From Lachnospiraceae bacterium (GTDB taxonomy: Bacteria; Bacillota; Clostridia; Lachnospirales; Lachnospiraceae): a DNA stretch of 64,000 nucleotides. The translations under genes and the position numbers were made by a program. The stretch is from the NCBI GenBank assembly GCA_900772845.1, contig CAAGSD010000084.1, positions 1-64,000 of the forward strand, in the 5' to 3' direction. Positions 26,096 to 35,878 of this stretch are shown in pieces. How positions within the stretch are numbered: position 1 is the stretch's first letter; each line of letters begins with the position of its first letter. The notes beneath the pieces are model-generated. The model was not told the origin of the DNA. It did no database searches and saw nothing but the letters and a program-made list of their open reading frames with translations.

Positions 26096-28696
26096 ATGAA
26101 CGACGATATTTTTGATAAGCCTTCGGAGGCTGAGATTGATAAAATCCATGAAGTCGATCTGAAAGAAAAAATGGAAACTTTCTATATCGACTATGCCATG
26201 AGTGTTATCGCATCCCGTGCGCTTCCGGATGTGAGGGATGGTCTGAAGCCGGTACAGAGACGTGTACTTTATTCCATGATCGAACTGAACAATGGTCCCG
26301 ACAAGCCGCATCGTAAGAGTGCCCGTATTGTCGGTGATACCATGGGTAAATATCATCCTCATGGTGACAGCTCCATCTACGGTGCATTGGTTAATATGGC
26401 ACAGGACTGGTCTACACGTTATCCTCTGGTAGATGGCCACGGTAACTTTGGTTCCATGGATGGTGACGGTGCCGCAGCAATGCGTTATACCGAGGCAAGA
26501 CTTTCCAAGATTTCCATGGAATTATTGGCAGATATCGGTAAGAATACCGTAGATTTTGTACCGAACTTTGATGATACCGAAAAAGAACCTGTTGTACTCC
26601 CCAGCCGTTATCCGAATCTGCTGGTCAATGGTACTACCGGTATTGCCGTAGGTATGGCTACTAATATTCCGCCTCACAATCTCCGTGAAGTGGTACAGGC
26701 TGTCGTAAAAATCATTGATAATCGTGTGGAGGAAGACAGAGAGACTACCATCGATGAGATTCTTCCCATTGTAAAAGCTCCTGATTTTCCTACCGGAGGA
26801 TTGATCCTGGGTACCAGAGGCTGTGAGGAAGCTTACCGTACCGGCCGTGGTAAGATCAGAGTACGTGCAGTGACTAATATCGAGACACTGCCCAACGGCA
26901 AGAGCCAGATCATTGCTACCGAACTGCCCTATATGGTCAACAAGGCAAACCTGATCATCAAGATCGCCGAGCTGGTAAAACTGAAAAAAATCGACGGTAT
27001 CACAGATATCCGAGATGAATCCAACCGTGAAGGTGTCCGCGTGGTCATCGAGCTTCGTAAGGATGCCAATGCCAACGTGATTCTGAATCAGCTGTACAAG
27101 CATACACAGCTGCAGGATACTTTTGGTGTGATCATGCTGGCGCTGATCAACAATCAGCCCAAGGTCATGAATCTGCTGGATATGCTGACCTACTACCTGA
27201 AGCATCAGGAGGATGTCGTTACCAGAAGAACCAGATATGATCTGAATAAAGCAGAGGAAAGAGATCATATTTTACAGGGATTATTAAAAGCTCTGGATTT
27301 CATTGATGAAGTCATTACCATTATCCGTGGCAGTCAGAATGCACAGATTGCAAAAGAAAGACTGATGGAAAGATTCGAGCTGTCTGATGTCCAGGCACAG
27401 GCTATCGTAGATATGCGTCTGCGTGCCCTGACAGGTCTGGAAAGAGAGAAGTTGGAAAACGAGCATCAGGATCTGGTGGCGAAAATTGCGGAGTTGAAGG
27501 CTATTTTGGCAGATGAAAAGCTGTTATTAGGCGTTATTAAGACAGAAATGAGCACTATTGCCGACAAATATGGTGATGACAGACGCAGTAAGATAGGCTA
27601 TGATGAACTGGATATCTCCATGGAGGATCTGATCCCGAAGGAAAATACTATCATCGCCATGACCAGTCTCGGTTATATCAAGCGTATGACTGTAGATAAT
27701 TTCAAGGCACAGAACCGCGGCGGCCGTGGTATCAAGGGAATGCAGACCATTGATGAGGATTATATCGAGGATCTGCTGATGACAACGACCCATCACTATC
27801 TGAATTTCTTCACCAATATGGGAAGAGTCTACAGATTAAAGGCTTATGAGATTCCGGAGGCAGGACGTACCGCAAGAGGTACTGCTATCGTGAACCTCCT
27901 GCAGCTGGCACCCGGCGAGAAGATCACCGCTATGATTCCTATCCATGAATATAGTGATGACAAGAATCTGTTCATGGTAACCAAGACCGGTATTGTGAAG
28001 AAGACGCCTCTGATGGAGTTCTCAAATGTCAGAAAGAATGGGCTGACCGCTATCAACCTCAGAGAAGAGGATGAACTGATAGAGGTGAAGATCACAGACA
28101 GTAACAGTGAAATCTTCCTGGTAACCAAACAGGGTATGTGTATCCGCTTCCAGGAGACTGATGTACGGGCTACGGGCAGAGCTTCCATGGGCGTTATCGG
28201 TATGAATCTCTCTCCCGGAGATGAGATCATCGGCATGCAGTTACAGACTCAGGGCAGTGACCTGCTGATCGTATCCGAAAACGGTATGGGTAAGCGTACC
28301 AATATGGATGAATTTACTGTACAGAAACGTGGCGGTAAGGGCGTAAAGTGCTATAAGATCGTGGAAAAGACCGGTGATGTGGTAGGTGCCAAGGCTGTGA
28401 ATGACGACAATGAGATCATGATGATCACTACCGAGGGAATTATTATTCAGCTGCGTGTACAGGACATTTCCACGTTAAGTAGAATTACTTCCGGTGTCAA
28501 GCTGATCAATCTGGATGATGGAGTCAAAGTAGCTCAGATCGCTAAGGTACGTGAGAAGCTTTCCAACGGAGACCATGAATTCGACAATCTTGAGGAAGCC
28601 ATGGAAGAAGTAGCGCAGGAAGCAGGTTCTGAGGATGAGGACGAAGCAGAAGAAAATCTGATCTTTCCCACCGAGGAAAATGAAGACGATGAGTAA
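26096..28696 (+). CDS. gyrA: DNA gyrase subunit A
   Basis: 866 residues. The catalytic tyrosine is Y131 in AAMRYTEARL. The quinolone region reads HPHGDSSIYGALVNMAQ. Ser92 corresponds to E. coli Ser83, while Gly96 replaces the acidic residue at E. coli position 87. The C-terminal beta-pinwheel has the GyrA box as QNRGGRGIKG at about residue 540, required for DNA wrapping. A ~45-residue acidic tail (EEAMEEVAQEAGSEDEDEAEE) ends the protein. It forms the A2B2 gyrase with GyrB; the two genes may be co-transcribed through the repeat between them. Confidence 0.97.
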   Translation: MNDDIFDKPSEAEIDKIHEVDLKEKMETFYIDYAMSVIASRALPDVRDGLKPVQRRVLYSMIELNNGPDKPHRKSARIVGDTMGKYHPHGDSSIYGALVNMAQDWSTRYPLVDGHGNFGSMDGDGAAAMRYTEARLSKISMELLADIGKNTVDFVPNFDDTEKEPVVLPSRYPNLLVNGTTGIAVGMATNIPPHNLREVVQAVVKIIDNRVEEDRETTIDEILPIVKAPDFPTGGLILGTRGCEEAYRTGRGKIRVRAVTNIETLPNGKSQIIATELPYMVNKANLIIKIAELVKLKKIDGITDIRDESNREGVRVVIELRKDANANVILNQLYKHTQLQDTFGVIMLALINNQPKVMNLLDMLTYYLKHQEDVVTRRTRYDLNKAEERDHILQGLLKALDFIDEVITIIRGSQNAQIAKERLMERFELSDVQAQAIVDMRLRALTGLEREKLENEHQDLVAKIAELKAILADEKLLLGVIKTEMSTIADKYGDDRRSKIGYDELDISMEDLIPKENTIIAMTSLGYIKRMTVDNFKAQNRGGRGIKGMQTIDEDYIEDLLMTTTHHYLNFFTNMGRVYRLKAYEIPEAGRTARGTAIVNLLQLAPGEKITAMIPIHEYSDDKNLFMVTKTGIVKKTPLMEFSNVRKNGLTAINLREEDELIEVKITDSNSEIFLVTKQGMCIRFQETDVRATGRASMGVIGMNLSPGDEIIGMQLQTQGSDLLIVSENGMGKRTNMDEFTVQKRGGKGVKCYKIVEKTGDVVGAKAVNDDNEIMMITTEGIIIQLRVQDISTLSRITSGVKLINLDDGVKVAQIAKVREKLSNGDHEFDNLEEAMEEVAQEAGSEDEDEAEENLIFPTEENEDDE

Positions 28697-28760
28697 TATC
28701 TTTTCAAAATAATCCAAAATAAGTATTTATGTTGAGTACTATAAAAGAGAGGCAGAAAAA

Positions 28761-29939
28761 ATGGAATCTTATAGTATTTTCAGAGATCTGGCAATTATCA
28801 TTGTATTTGCCAAAGTATTCGGTATTATTGCAAGAAAATGTAAAGCACCACAGGTTGTAGGTGAGATCATTGCCGGTCTGTTGATCGGACCCAGTGTACT
28901 GGGGCTGGTACAGCAGTCGGATTTTCTGATCCAGATGGCAGAAATCGGTGTTATCCTGCTGATGTTCTCTGCAGGCCTGGAAACAAATCTGAAGGATCTG
29001 ATGAAGACGGGATTTGTAGCATTTTTAATTGCATGTATGGGTGTATTTGTTCCTTTGATAGGCGGAACATTATTGTACATGGGATTTTACGGAGTGGCAC
29101 CCTGGGGATCTGAGAAATTCTATGAAGCTGTATTTATCGGTGTCATTATGACGGCTACCAGTGTAAGTATTACTGTGCAGTCTCTGAAGGAACTGGGTAA
29201 ATTAAAGGGAAAAGTCGGCACGACCATTATGAGTGCCGCTATTATCGATGATGTCATCGGTATTATCGTACTTACTTTTGTCATCGGATTTAAAAATCCG
29301 GATTCCAATCCGGGAAGTGTAGTAATTTCTACTCTCCTCTTCTTCCTGTTTGCGATTGGTGTTGGATTTGTATTGTTCAAGGTATTCCAGTATCTGGATA
29401 ACAGATATCCGCATACAAGACGTATTCCTATTTTAGGTCTGGCGCTCTGCTTTATTTTTGCTTATGTGGCAGAGGTATTTTTCGGTATTGCGGATATTAC
29501 AGGTGCTTATGTTGCAGGTATTATCCTGTGCTCCATTCATGATTCAGAATACATTGCCGAGAAGATGGATATCAATTCTTATATGATCTTCGGTCCTATC
29601 TTTTTCGCAAGTATTGGATTAAAGACCAGTTTTGACCATCTGAATGGAGAATTTGTACTCTTCTCTATCGGATTTGTCGTTGTAGCATTACTGTGTAAGA
29701 TCATAGGTTGTGGTTTGATGGCGAGAATCTGCAGATTCAAGGGACCGGATGCATTAAAAATCGGTGTCGGTATGATGACCAGAGGTGAGGTTGCTCTGAT
29801 CGTGGCACAGAAGGGATTGTCTGTGGGAATGATAGGTTCTGAATACTTTACAGCAGTTATTCTGTTGATCATTGTATCCAGTATTTCCACTCCTATCCTG
29901 CTTAAGATTCTATATACGAAACATGCGGAAATTGATTAA
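28761..29939 (+). CDS. CPA2-type cation:proton antiporter
   Basis: 392 residues, almost all membrane helices (about 12). Features of the Na+/H+ exchanger (Kef/NapA) fold are GEIIAGLLIGPSVLG in the first helices and the AAIIDDVIGII segment, whose Asp pair carries ions, followed by FFASIGLKT. There is no C-terminal RCK/TrkA-N domain, so it is not a full Kef channel. It exchanges monovalent cations for protons at the cytoplasmic membrane; the ion is not determinable. Its last 30 bp overlap the end of the convergent cutC gene. Confidence 0.88.
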   Translation: MESYSIFRDLAIIIVFAKVFGIIARKCKAPQVVGEIIAGLLIGPSVLGLVQQSDFLIQMAEIGVILLMFSAGLETNLKDLMKTGFVAFLIACMGVFVPLIGGTLLYMGFYGVAPWGSEKFYEAVFIGVIMTATSVSITVQSLKELGKLKGKVGTTIMSAAIIDDVIGIIVLTFVIGFKNPDSNPGSVVISTLLFFLFAIGVGFVLFKVFQYLDNRYPHTRRIPILGLALCFIFAYVAEVFFGIADITGAYVAGIILCSIHDSEYIAEKMDINSYMIFGPIFFASIGLKTSFDHLNGEFVLFSIGFVVVALLCKIIGCGLMARICRFKGPDALKIGVGMMTRGEVALIVAQKGLSVGMIGSEYFTAVILLIIVSSISTPILLKILYTKHAEID

Positions 29940-30668
29940 GGTATATATTTCCTTCACCTTTTCAGCATCTACTGCTTCATAAGCATTCTTCCGGCTGATA
30001 TCATAAGAGAAATCAACGTCCTGCAGGGAGGCAGTCACATCCGGCTGCCACCTTCTGCAGGATGTATGAACCTGCTCTATCTTTGTATATTCCATCAGAG
30101 CTTTTACGTTTTGTGCATTTACGCCGCTTCCTGCTAAAAATGTGATATCTTTACCATATTGGCTTTGCAGCTTTTGTAATTGATTTCTGCCAGACCAGAC
30201 ATCTGGTGCACCACCACTGGTGAGGATCCGGTCTGTACCAAGGGAGATCAACGCTTCCACTGCACGTTCCTGTTGCGTAACACAATCAAACGCCCGGTGA
30301 AATACAGCTTCTTTTCCGGCGCTATGGATGATATCGATCATTTCTTGTGTCCGGGTAATATGGATGGCATGATCCTCTGTCAGAAAGCCGAAAGCAATAC
30401 CGTCGGCTCCGTGCTCTAAAAGTATGCGGGCATCCATGAGCATGGTCTGATATTCATCCTGCGAATAGCAGAAGCCGCCACCTCTTGGGCGGATCATTGA
30501 TACAATAGGGATACTGCACTGCTCTTTTGCACAGATCAGATTGGCCAGAGAGGGAGTGAGACCACCCAGATACAATGCACTGTTAAGTTCTACCCTGTCT
30601 GCACCATTTTGCCAGGCGGTTTTTACATCTTCGAAACTACCGCAGCATATTTCCAATAATCCTTTCAA
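29910..30668 (-). CDS. cutC: CutC family copper homeostasis/TIM-barrel protein
   Basis: 252 residues. The CutC signature is clear: LLEICCGSFEDVKTAWQNGADRVEL, IRPRGGGFCYS, and FHRAFD. A TTG start at 30668 is proposed because GAGGGG lies at the right spacing and the protein then begins exactly at the family start; no ATG is suitable. CutC is a conserved TIM-barrel protein historically linked to copper tolerance, but its biochemical role is unsettled. It overlaps the convergent antiporter by 30 bp. It lies 28 bp downstream of murG, so it is likely co-transcribed with it. Confidence 0.88.
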   Translation of the reverse strand: MKGLLEICCGSFEDVKTAWQNGADRVELNSALYLGGLTPSLANLICAKEQCSIPIVSMIRPRGGGFCYSQDEYQTMLMDARILLEHGADGIAFGFLTEDHAIHITRTQEMIDIIHSAGKEAVFHRAFDCVTQQERAVEALISLGTDRILTSGGAPDVWSGRNQLQKLQSQYGKDITFLAGSGVNAQNVKALMEYTKIEQVHTSCRRWQPDVTASLQDVDFSYDISRKNAYEAVDAEKVKEIYTLINFRMFRI

Positions 30669-30695
30669 AAAAACCCCCTCGATCAATACATGTCA

Positions 30696-31775
30696 TTATT
30701 GCTTATGACTCTTATTTGCAGCCTCATTGATCAGTGCCATAATGGTGTTGATGGCATCCATCTGATGGCTGCGGCTCATGGCTTCCACATAATTCTGACG
30801 GTTAAAGTACAGCTCGTGTAACTTGTCTACCAACAGATTCGTCGTAATATCATCCTCATTCAGTACAATAGAATATCCCTGTGCTTCGAAAGAAGCCGCA
30901 TTTAACAGCTGGTCACCGCGGCTGCTGGCAGCCGGCAGGGGAATCAGAATGTTAGGCTTCTTCAATGCCAGAAGCTCACAGATAGCGTTAGCTCCGGCGC
31001 GGGAGATCACTACATCTGCCATGGCAAAAATATCTTTTAATTCTGACTTAATGTATTCAAACTGCTTATAACCGGAAGTATTCAACAACAGGTTGTCGAT
31101 CTTATCCTTACCGCAGAGGTGTACCACCTGAAAATCCTCCAGAAGCTTTGGCAGAGCCTCGCGGACAGCCTTGTTTACATTGGCAGCGCCCAGACTTCCG
31201 CCAATGACCATGATGACGGGCTTATTGGCAGTAAAACCGCACATATTCAGCCCGGCCAGCTTACTGCCCTGTGTCAGCTCCGCACGAATGGGAGAACCGG
31301 TCAGTACTGCCTTGTCGGCGGGAATATTTTTCATGGTCTCAGGGAAGTTACAGCATACTTTTTCTGCTACGGGAATACACAGCTTGTTAGCAAGTCCCGG
31401 TGTCATATCCGATTCGTGGATGATACAGGGAATATGCAGGGAAGCCGCGGCACGTACAACAGGAACACTTACAAATCCGCCCTTGGAAAACACTACATCA
31501 GGAGCAAATTCTTTTAAATAATTTCTGGCCTCCACGAAACCTTTTATCACACGAAAAGGATCGGAAAAATTCTTAGGATCCAGATATCTGCGGAATTTTC
31601 CGGTAGAAATTCCGGTATAGGGAATATTAAAATCTGCGATCAGCTTCTTCTCAATGCCCTCATAAGAGCCTACATAAGCAATGTCATAGCCGGCCGCCTG
31701 TAATGCAGGTAATAATGCAATATTAGGTGTGACATGTCCGGCAGTGCCACCACCTGTTAAAACTATTTTTTTCAT
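30696..31775 (-). CDS. murG: UDP-GlcNAc:undecaprenyl-PP-MurNAc-pentapeptide GlcNAc transferase
   Basis: 359 residues of the GT28 fold. The N-terminal phosphate loop is LTGGGTAGHVTPN. KGGFVSVPVVRAA, HESDMTPGLANK, GGSLGAANVN and SRAGANAICELLALKKPNILIPLP are MurG signatures. The enzyme completes lipid II at the inner face of the membrane. The start at 31775 (third residue of the open frame) is favoured by AGGA spacing. Here murG is away from the usual division and cell-wall cluster, so it could be a second copy; the window cannot show whether another exists. Confidence 0.93.
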   Translation of the reverse strand: MKKIVLTGGGTAGHVTPNIALLPALQAAGYDIAYVGSYEGIEKKLIADFNIPYTGISTGKFRRYLDPKNFSDPFRVIKGFVEARNYLKEFAPDVVFSKGGFVSVPVVRAAASLHIPCIIHESDMTPGLANKLCIPVAEKVCCNFPETMKNIPADKAVLTGSPIRAELTQGSKLAGLNMCGFTANKPVIMVIGGSLGAANVNKAVREALPKLLEDFQVVHLCGKDKIDNLLLNTSGYKQFEYIKSELKDIFAMADVVISRAGANAICELLALKKPNILIPLPAASSRGDQLLNAASFEAQGYSIVLNEDDITTNLLVDKLHELYFNRQNYVEAMSRSHQMDAINTIMALINEAANKSHKQ

Positions 31776-31801
31776 GATCATTCCTGTGCCTTTCAGTAAT
31801 A

Positions 31802-32044
31802 TTACTGTGCAATCATTTCTTCCAGGGCATGCGCCAGCTGGTCAGGGCAGGAAGTAGGTTTAAAGCCGCAGCGGATTCCTTTGAGACGGCTGATAGCTTC
31901 TTCAGGAGTCATACCTTTTACCAGGGCACTGATACCCTGCAGATTGCCGTTGCATCCCCCGGTGAACTGCACGGTATCAATAACGCCGTCCTTTAATTCT
32001 ATGTCAATCGCTGTGGAGCAGGTACCTTTTGTTTTGTATATCAT
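31802..32044 (-). CDS. TIGR03905 family TSCPD domain protein
   Basis: 80 residues. TKGTCSTAIDIELKDG, GGCNGNLQGISALVKGM and the closing GIRCGFKPTSCPDQLA define the TSCPD family. The domain is also found at the C-terminus of some class II ribonucleotide reductases and has conserved cysteines likely to bind metal. The start was taken at the ATG giving MIYKTKG; two in-frame ATGs lie upstream. It is 26 bp upstream of murG and probably shares its transcript. Function unknown. Confidence 0.85.
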   Translation of the reverse strand: MIYKTKGTCSTAIDIELKDGVIDTVQFTGGCNGNLQGISALVKGMTPEEAISRLKGIRCGFKPTSCPDQLAHALEEMIAQ

Positions 32045-32269
32045 ATGTAAAACCATCCTTTTCAATTTAAATATCTAAGAAAAAATTATAGCAGATTTCA
32101 GGCATTTATACAATAATCAGAGAAATGTTTTCTATCCGTTTTCTTTTTATAAAAAATGTAAAAGAGTGACCTTTTTTGTCCATACAGGGAAAAGAATGAC
32201 GATGAAAAAACGTACAAAATACGACTCTTATACGTTATACTCTAAATGTAACAGAAAGGAGTTCGGATC

Positions 32270-33097
32270 ATGTTTACAATTTTTAAAGAAGAAAAAATGA
32301 TTACTGCCGGAATCGTGGCATTTCTAAGCCTGAGCATCCTGGTGCGCCTTCTTTTGGCAAGTGTTTACCATACGATGATAAGGGAAACGGATAATATGGC
32401 AACGACTAATAACCGGCTGTTAAAGCAATGCAAGGTGAAATTCGCAAATTGTTATCAGCTGAATTGCGGTGTGGCAAACATTCCCGTATTTGTGGATAAG
32501 TTTTTGAACCGTTTGTCCTTCTGGCATTTATCTTTTGATGCCTGGTATCATTTATCCGGTCAGTTTATGCTGTTTTCCATAGTATTTGCGGGAGTCGGTG
32601 TCACGAAAGGAATTATGGATGGCAGAATGCTGGGAGAAATTCTGCCGTTTTATATTGCAAGCTTTCTAGGGTTATATCTCTATTTTTCACTGTCGGCCAT
32701 GGTGGATATCAAGGGAAAACGGAGAATATTAAAGACCAATCTGATCGATTATCTGGAAAATCATTTGTCCGGACGGATCTTAGTCACGGAGCAGGATTAT
32801 GAAAGACTGTACGGTCCGGGAAGCCTTGGAGAAGAGATTGCAAATGCTGGAAAAGCGAGAGGAAGACAGCGGACTTCCGGCAGAAGAACGGTGGAACTGA
32901 TGCCGATCCGCAACAGGGCAGCACAGCCGGAGGAGGGAGCAGAGAATTCTGAAAAAGAGGTATTTATTGCAGAAAATGAAATGTCTGGAATGTCAGAAAG
33001 ACCGGAAAAGAAGATATTGGCAGAGCGTCCGGAGGATCCTGCCAGGGTGACGGAGGAAGAATTACAGGCTCTGCTTAAGGAACTTCTCACAGTATAA
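32270..33097 (+). CDS. Uncharacterised membrane protein
   Basis: 275 residues, no family recognised. There is a transmembrane helix at about residues 11-33, a cytoplasmic or external stretch with two cysteines (KQCKVKFANCYQLNCG), and two closely spaced helices at about 97-117 and 123-145. A long charged C-terminal tail rich in Arg then Glu follows (GKARGRQRTSGRRT, later EEELQALLKELL). Its layout suggests a membrane-anchored scaffold with a cytoplasmic tail. The ribosome site AGAAAGGAG is good. It stands alone between the divergent TSCPD/murG genes and pgi. Confidence 0.7.
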   Translation: MFTIFKEEKMITAGIVAFLSLSILVRLLLASVYHTMIRETDNMATTNNRLLKQCKVKFANCYQLNCGVANIPVFVDKFLNRLSFWHLSFDAWYHLSGQFMLFSIVFAGVGVTKGIMDGRMLGEILPFYIASFLGLYLYFSLSAMVDIKGKRRILKTNLIDYLENHLSGRILVTEQDYERLYGPGSLGEEIANAGKARGRQRTSGRRTVELMPIRNRAAQPEEGAENSEKEVFIAENEMSGMSERPEKKILAERPEDPARVTEEELQALLKELLTV

Positions 33098-33149
33098 AAA
33101 GAAAAACAAGTAAAAAGACAGAAAACATATGCAGGATTTGAGATATATC

Positions 33150-33178
33150 TTGAAAATAAAATGTAACTTTGTTAAAAT
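33150..33178 (+). promoter_or_regulatory. pgi promoter
   Basis: TTGAAA (33150-33155) and TAAAAT (33173-33178) with a 17-bp spacer, ~70 bp before the pgi start codon. Confidence 0.65.
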
Positions 33179-33247
33179 AAAAACGGATTTTTTAAGTAAG
33201 TAACGCAAGAATGCGTGATATATCTGCGTGATATAAGGAGGAGCATT

Positions 33248-34597
33248 ATGAGTAGACAAGTTACATTTGATTATTCCAAGGCCGGCTCTTTTATCTCTGA
33301 GGAAGAGATCGGTTACATGAAGAAGCTTACCATGGATGCAAAGGAGACCCTGGTATCCAAGAGCGGTGCAGGAAATGATTTCCTGGGATGGATCGACCTT
33401 CCCGTAGATTATGACAAGGAAGAGTTCGCCCGCATTAAGGCAGCAGCGAAGAAGATCCAGAGCGATTCCGACGTACTGTTAGTCATCGGTATCGGTGGTT
33501 CTTATCTGGGAGCCAGAGCAGCAATCGAATTCTTAAGCCACAGCTTCTACAATGTACTGGATAAGAGTGTACGTAAGACTCCGGAGATCTACTTCTGCGG
33601 TAACTCCATCAGCTCCACTTATCTGAAGCACCTGATGGATGTCGTAGGTGACAGAGATTTCTCCATCAACATGATCTCCAAATCCGGTACTACTACAGAG
33701 CCCGCTATCGCTTTCCGTGTCTTCAAGGAGAAGCTGGAAGCAAAATATGGCAAGAAGGGTGCGGCAGAGAGAATCTATGCTACCACTGACAAGGCTAAGG
33801 GAAGCTTAAAGCATCTGTCTGATGAGGAAGGTTATGAGACCTTCGTAGTACCCGATGATGTAGGAGGACGTTTCTCCGTACTGACCGCTGTAGGTCTGTT
33901 ACCTATCGCTGTCAGCGGTGCTGATATCGACAAGCTGATGGAAGGTGCAGCCAGCGGAAGAAAGCGTGCACTGGAGAATGATTTCGAAGAGAACGATGCT
34001 TTACAGTATGCAGCTCTGCGTAACATCTTACTGCGCAAGGGTAAGAGCGTTGAGATCCTGGCGAATTACGAGCCTGCTGTTCACTATGTAAGTGAGTGGT
34101 GGAAGCAGCTGTTCGGCGAGAGCGAAGGCAAGGACAATAAGGGTCTGTTCCCTGCAAGCGTGGATCTGACCACCGATCTGCACTCCATGGGACAGTTCAT
34201 TCAGGACGGTTCCCGTATCATGTTCGAGACAGTTATCAACATCGACACTCCGAGAGAAGAGCTTACCATCGGCGAAGAGCCTGTAGATCTGGATGGTCTG
34301 AACTATCTGGCAGGCAAGACCGTTGATTTTGTCAATAAGAGCGCTATGAACGGAACTATTCTGGCTCATACCGACGGCCAGGTACCTAACTTCATGGTAA
34401 CCGTTCCCGAAGTAAATGAGTTCTACCTTGGTGAACTGTTCTACTTCTTCGAGTTCGCATGTGGTGTCAGCGGTTATCTGCTGGGCGTAAATCCTTTCAA
34501 CCAGCCCGGTGTAGAGAGCTACAAGAAGAACATGTTCGCTCTGCTTGGCAAGCCCGGTTATGAGGCACAGAGAGAAGAACTGCTGAAGAGACTGTAA
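33248..34597 (+). CDS. pgi: Glucose-6-phosphate isomerase
   Basis: 449 residues, the size of the shorter Firmicute enzymes. Conserved blocks are VIGIGGSYLGARAA, NMISKSGTTTEPAIAFR, GGRFSVLTAVGLLP and the C-terminal NPFNQPGVESYKK with the catalytic lysine. It interconverts glucose-6-phosphate and fructose-6-phosphate in glycolysis. The start at 33248 follows AAGGAGG; the frame extends 11 codons further without a ribosome site. Its codon use is strongly biased (CTG, CGT, AAG), as expected for a highly expressed gene. Confidence 0.96.
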   Translation: MSRQVTFDYSKAGSFISEEEIGYMKKLTMDAKETLVSKSGAGNDFLGWIDLPVDYDKEEFARIKAAAKKIQSDSDVLLVIGIGGSYLGARAAIEFLSHSFYNVLDKSVRKTPEIYFCGNSISSTYLKHLMDVVGDRDFSINMISKSGTTTEPAIAFRVFKEKLEAKYGKKGAAERIYATTDKAKGSLKHLSDEEGYETFVVPDDVGGRFSVLTAVGLLPIAVSGADIDKLMEGAASGRKRALENDFEENDALQYAALRNILLRKGKSVEILANYEPAVHYVSEWWKQLFGESEGKDNKGLFPASVDLTTDLHSMGQFIQDGSRIMFETVINIDTPREELTIGEEPVDLDGLNYLAGKTVDFVNKSAMNGTILAHTDGQVPNFMVTVPEVNEFYLGELFYFFEFACGVSGYLLGVNPFNQPGVESYKKNMFALLGKPGYEAQREELLKRL

Positions 34598-34607
34598 TTA
34601 TTCCGAA

Positions 34608-34665
34608 TTATTCTGAAAACCTCTGAAAGAGCGGTTTTGCGAATGGGTTCCATAGTTTCGACAGA
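34608..34665. repeat. Palindromic intergenic repeat, copy 2 (degenerate)
   Basis: Contains the core AGAGCGGTTTTGCGAATG (34628-34645), identical over 18 bp to copy 3 at 35812-35829, followed by a related GGTTCCATAGTTTCG. The left inverted end is degraded. Confidence 0.6.
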
Positions 34666-34682
34666 TTGGAAAGGCACGAAAG

Positions 34683-35645
34683 ATGAAAATCGTTTTACTG
34701 GAGAGAAACAGCGCCGGCACGGATGTGCCGGTGGACTGCTTTAACGAGCTGGGAGAAGTGACCAGCTACTCTAATACCGTCACCGCAGCGGAAGTGGCAG
34801 AGCGTGTGGGAGATGCGGATGTCATCGTCTGCAACAAGGCACCCATGCGGGAAGAATCCTTGAAAAACTGTCCCAATGTGAAGCTGATCTGTGAGCTTGC
34901 TACCGGATATGACAACTGTGATCTGGAATACTGCAAGTCCAGAGGTATCAAGGTGGCTAATGTGGTAGATTATTCTACCGCTATGGTAGCACAGCATACC
35001 TTTACCCTGGCGCTGGCATTGAGTCAGAAGCTGCCTTATTATGATGAGTATGTAAAGTCCGGTGCTTACAGTGCACAGGATCGTTTTTCTAATTTTGACC
35101 GACCTTTTTATGAACTGGAAGGCAAGACCTGGGGTATCGTAGGAATGGGAAATATCGGTAAGAGAGCGGCAAACATTGCCAAAGCTTTCGGATGTAAAGT
35201 CATTTTCTATTCCATTACCGGCAAGAGCACCTGTACGGATTATCCGCAGGTGGACAAGGAGACTCTGTTAAAGGAGAGTGATTTCCTGTCCCTGCATTGT
35301 CCTCTGAGTGATCTGTCCCGCAATTTCATTGATAAAGAAGCACTTCGTAAGATGAAGAAGACGGCTATCCTCATCAATGTGGCGAGAGGTCCGGTAGTGA
35401 ACAATTCCGATCTCTATGAGGCGCTGGTGGCCGGAGAGATCCAGGCGGCAGGCCTGGATGTACTGGAAAAGGAGCCTTTGGAATTATCCAATCCTTTAAG
35501 TCGGTTAAAAGACAGCAATAAGCTGATCATCACACCGCACCTGGCATGGGCCAGCGTAGAAGCAAGAACCCGCTGTGTGCAGGGTGTCTATGAGAACATC
35601 AAGGCATTTATGCGTGGTGAGAACCGGAACGTAGTGAATTTGTAA
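34683..35645 (+). CDS. D-2-hydroxyacid dehydrogenase (hydroxypyruvate/glycerate type)
   Basis: 320 residues. The NAD-binding motif is WGIVGMGNIGKRAA near residue 155. The catalytic set is Arg in INVARGPVV, Glu in DVLEKEPL and His in ITPHLAWAS. These mark the D-isomer-specific 2-hydroxyacid dehydrogenase family. Sequence style fits glycerate/hydroxypyruvate reductase, but the substrate is not certain. It lies 85 bp after pgi with a repeat between, and may be expressed with it. Confidence 0.9.
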   Translation: MKIVLLERNSAGTDVPVDCFNELGEVTSYSNTVTAAEVAERVGDADVIVCNKAPMREESLKNCPNVKLICELATGYDNCDLEYCKSRGIKVANVVDYSTAMVAQHTFTLALALSQKLPYYDEYVKSGAYSAQDRFSNFDRPFYELEGKTWGIVGMGNIGKRAANIAKAFGCKVIFYSITGKSTCTDYPQVDKETLLKESDFLSLHCPLSDLSRNFIDKEALRKMKKTAILINVARGPVVNNSDLYEALVAGEIQAAGLDVLEKEPLELSNPLSRLKDSNKLIITPHLAWASVEARTRCVQGVYENIKAFMRGENRNVVNL

Positions 35646-35789
35646 GAATTACAAAAGCTTCGTGTCAACGGAACAATCGTGCATCAGGTGAGATGTAGAA
35701 TTTCATAAATAATACATAACATATACACAAATGTCTTCGGAATGCTTGCATTTCAGAGGATATTTGTGTATATTTGTTATTTGTAGTTT

Positions 35790-35844
35790 AACTATTCGGA
35801 AAAATTCCGGAAGAGCGGTTTTGCGAATGTGGTTCTGAATAGTT
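35790..35844. repeat. Palindromic intergenic repeat, copy 3
   Basis: A 55-bp unit starting AACTATTCGG and ending CTGAATAGTT, near-perfect inverted ends around AGAGCGGTTTTGCGAATG. Its reverse complement matches the left half of the copy at 61933. It lies 35 bp before the gtrA-like gene. Confidence 0.7.
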
Positions 35845-35878
35845 TTGTCAATCTTAACATAGAGAAATGAGGAACAAT

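Noticed and set aside
34641..34680. Sequence ATAGTTTCGACAG resembling the start of a tmRNA
   Set aside because: Only about ten bases match; no tag frame or tRNA-like 3' end follows, and the segment belongs to the repeat family.
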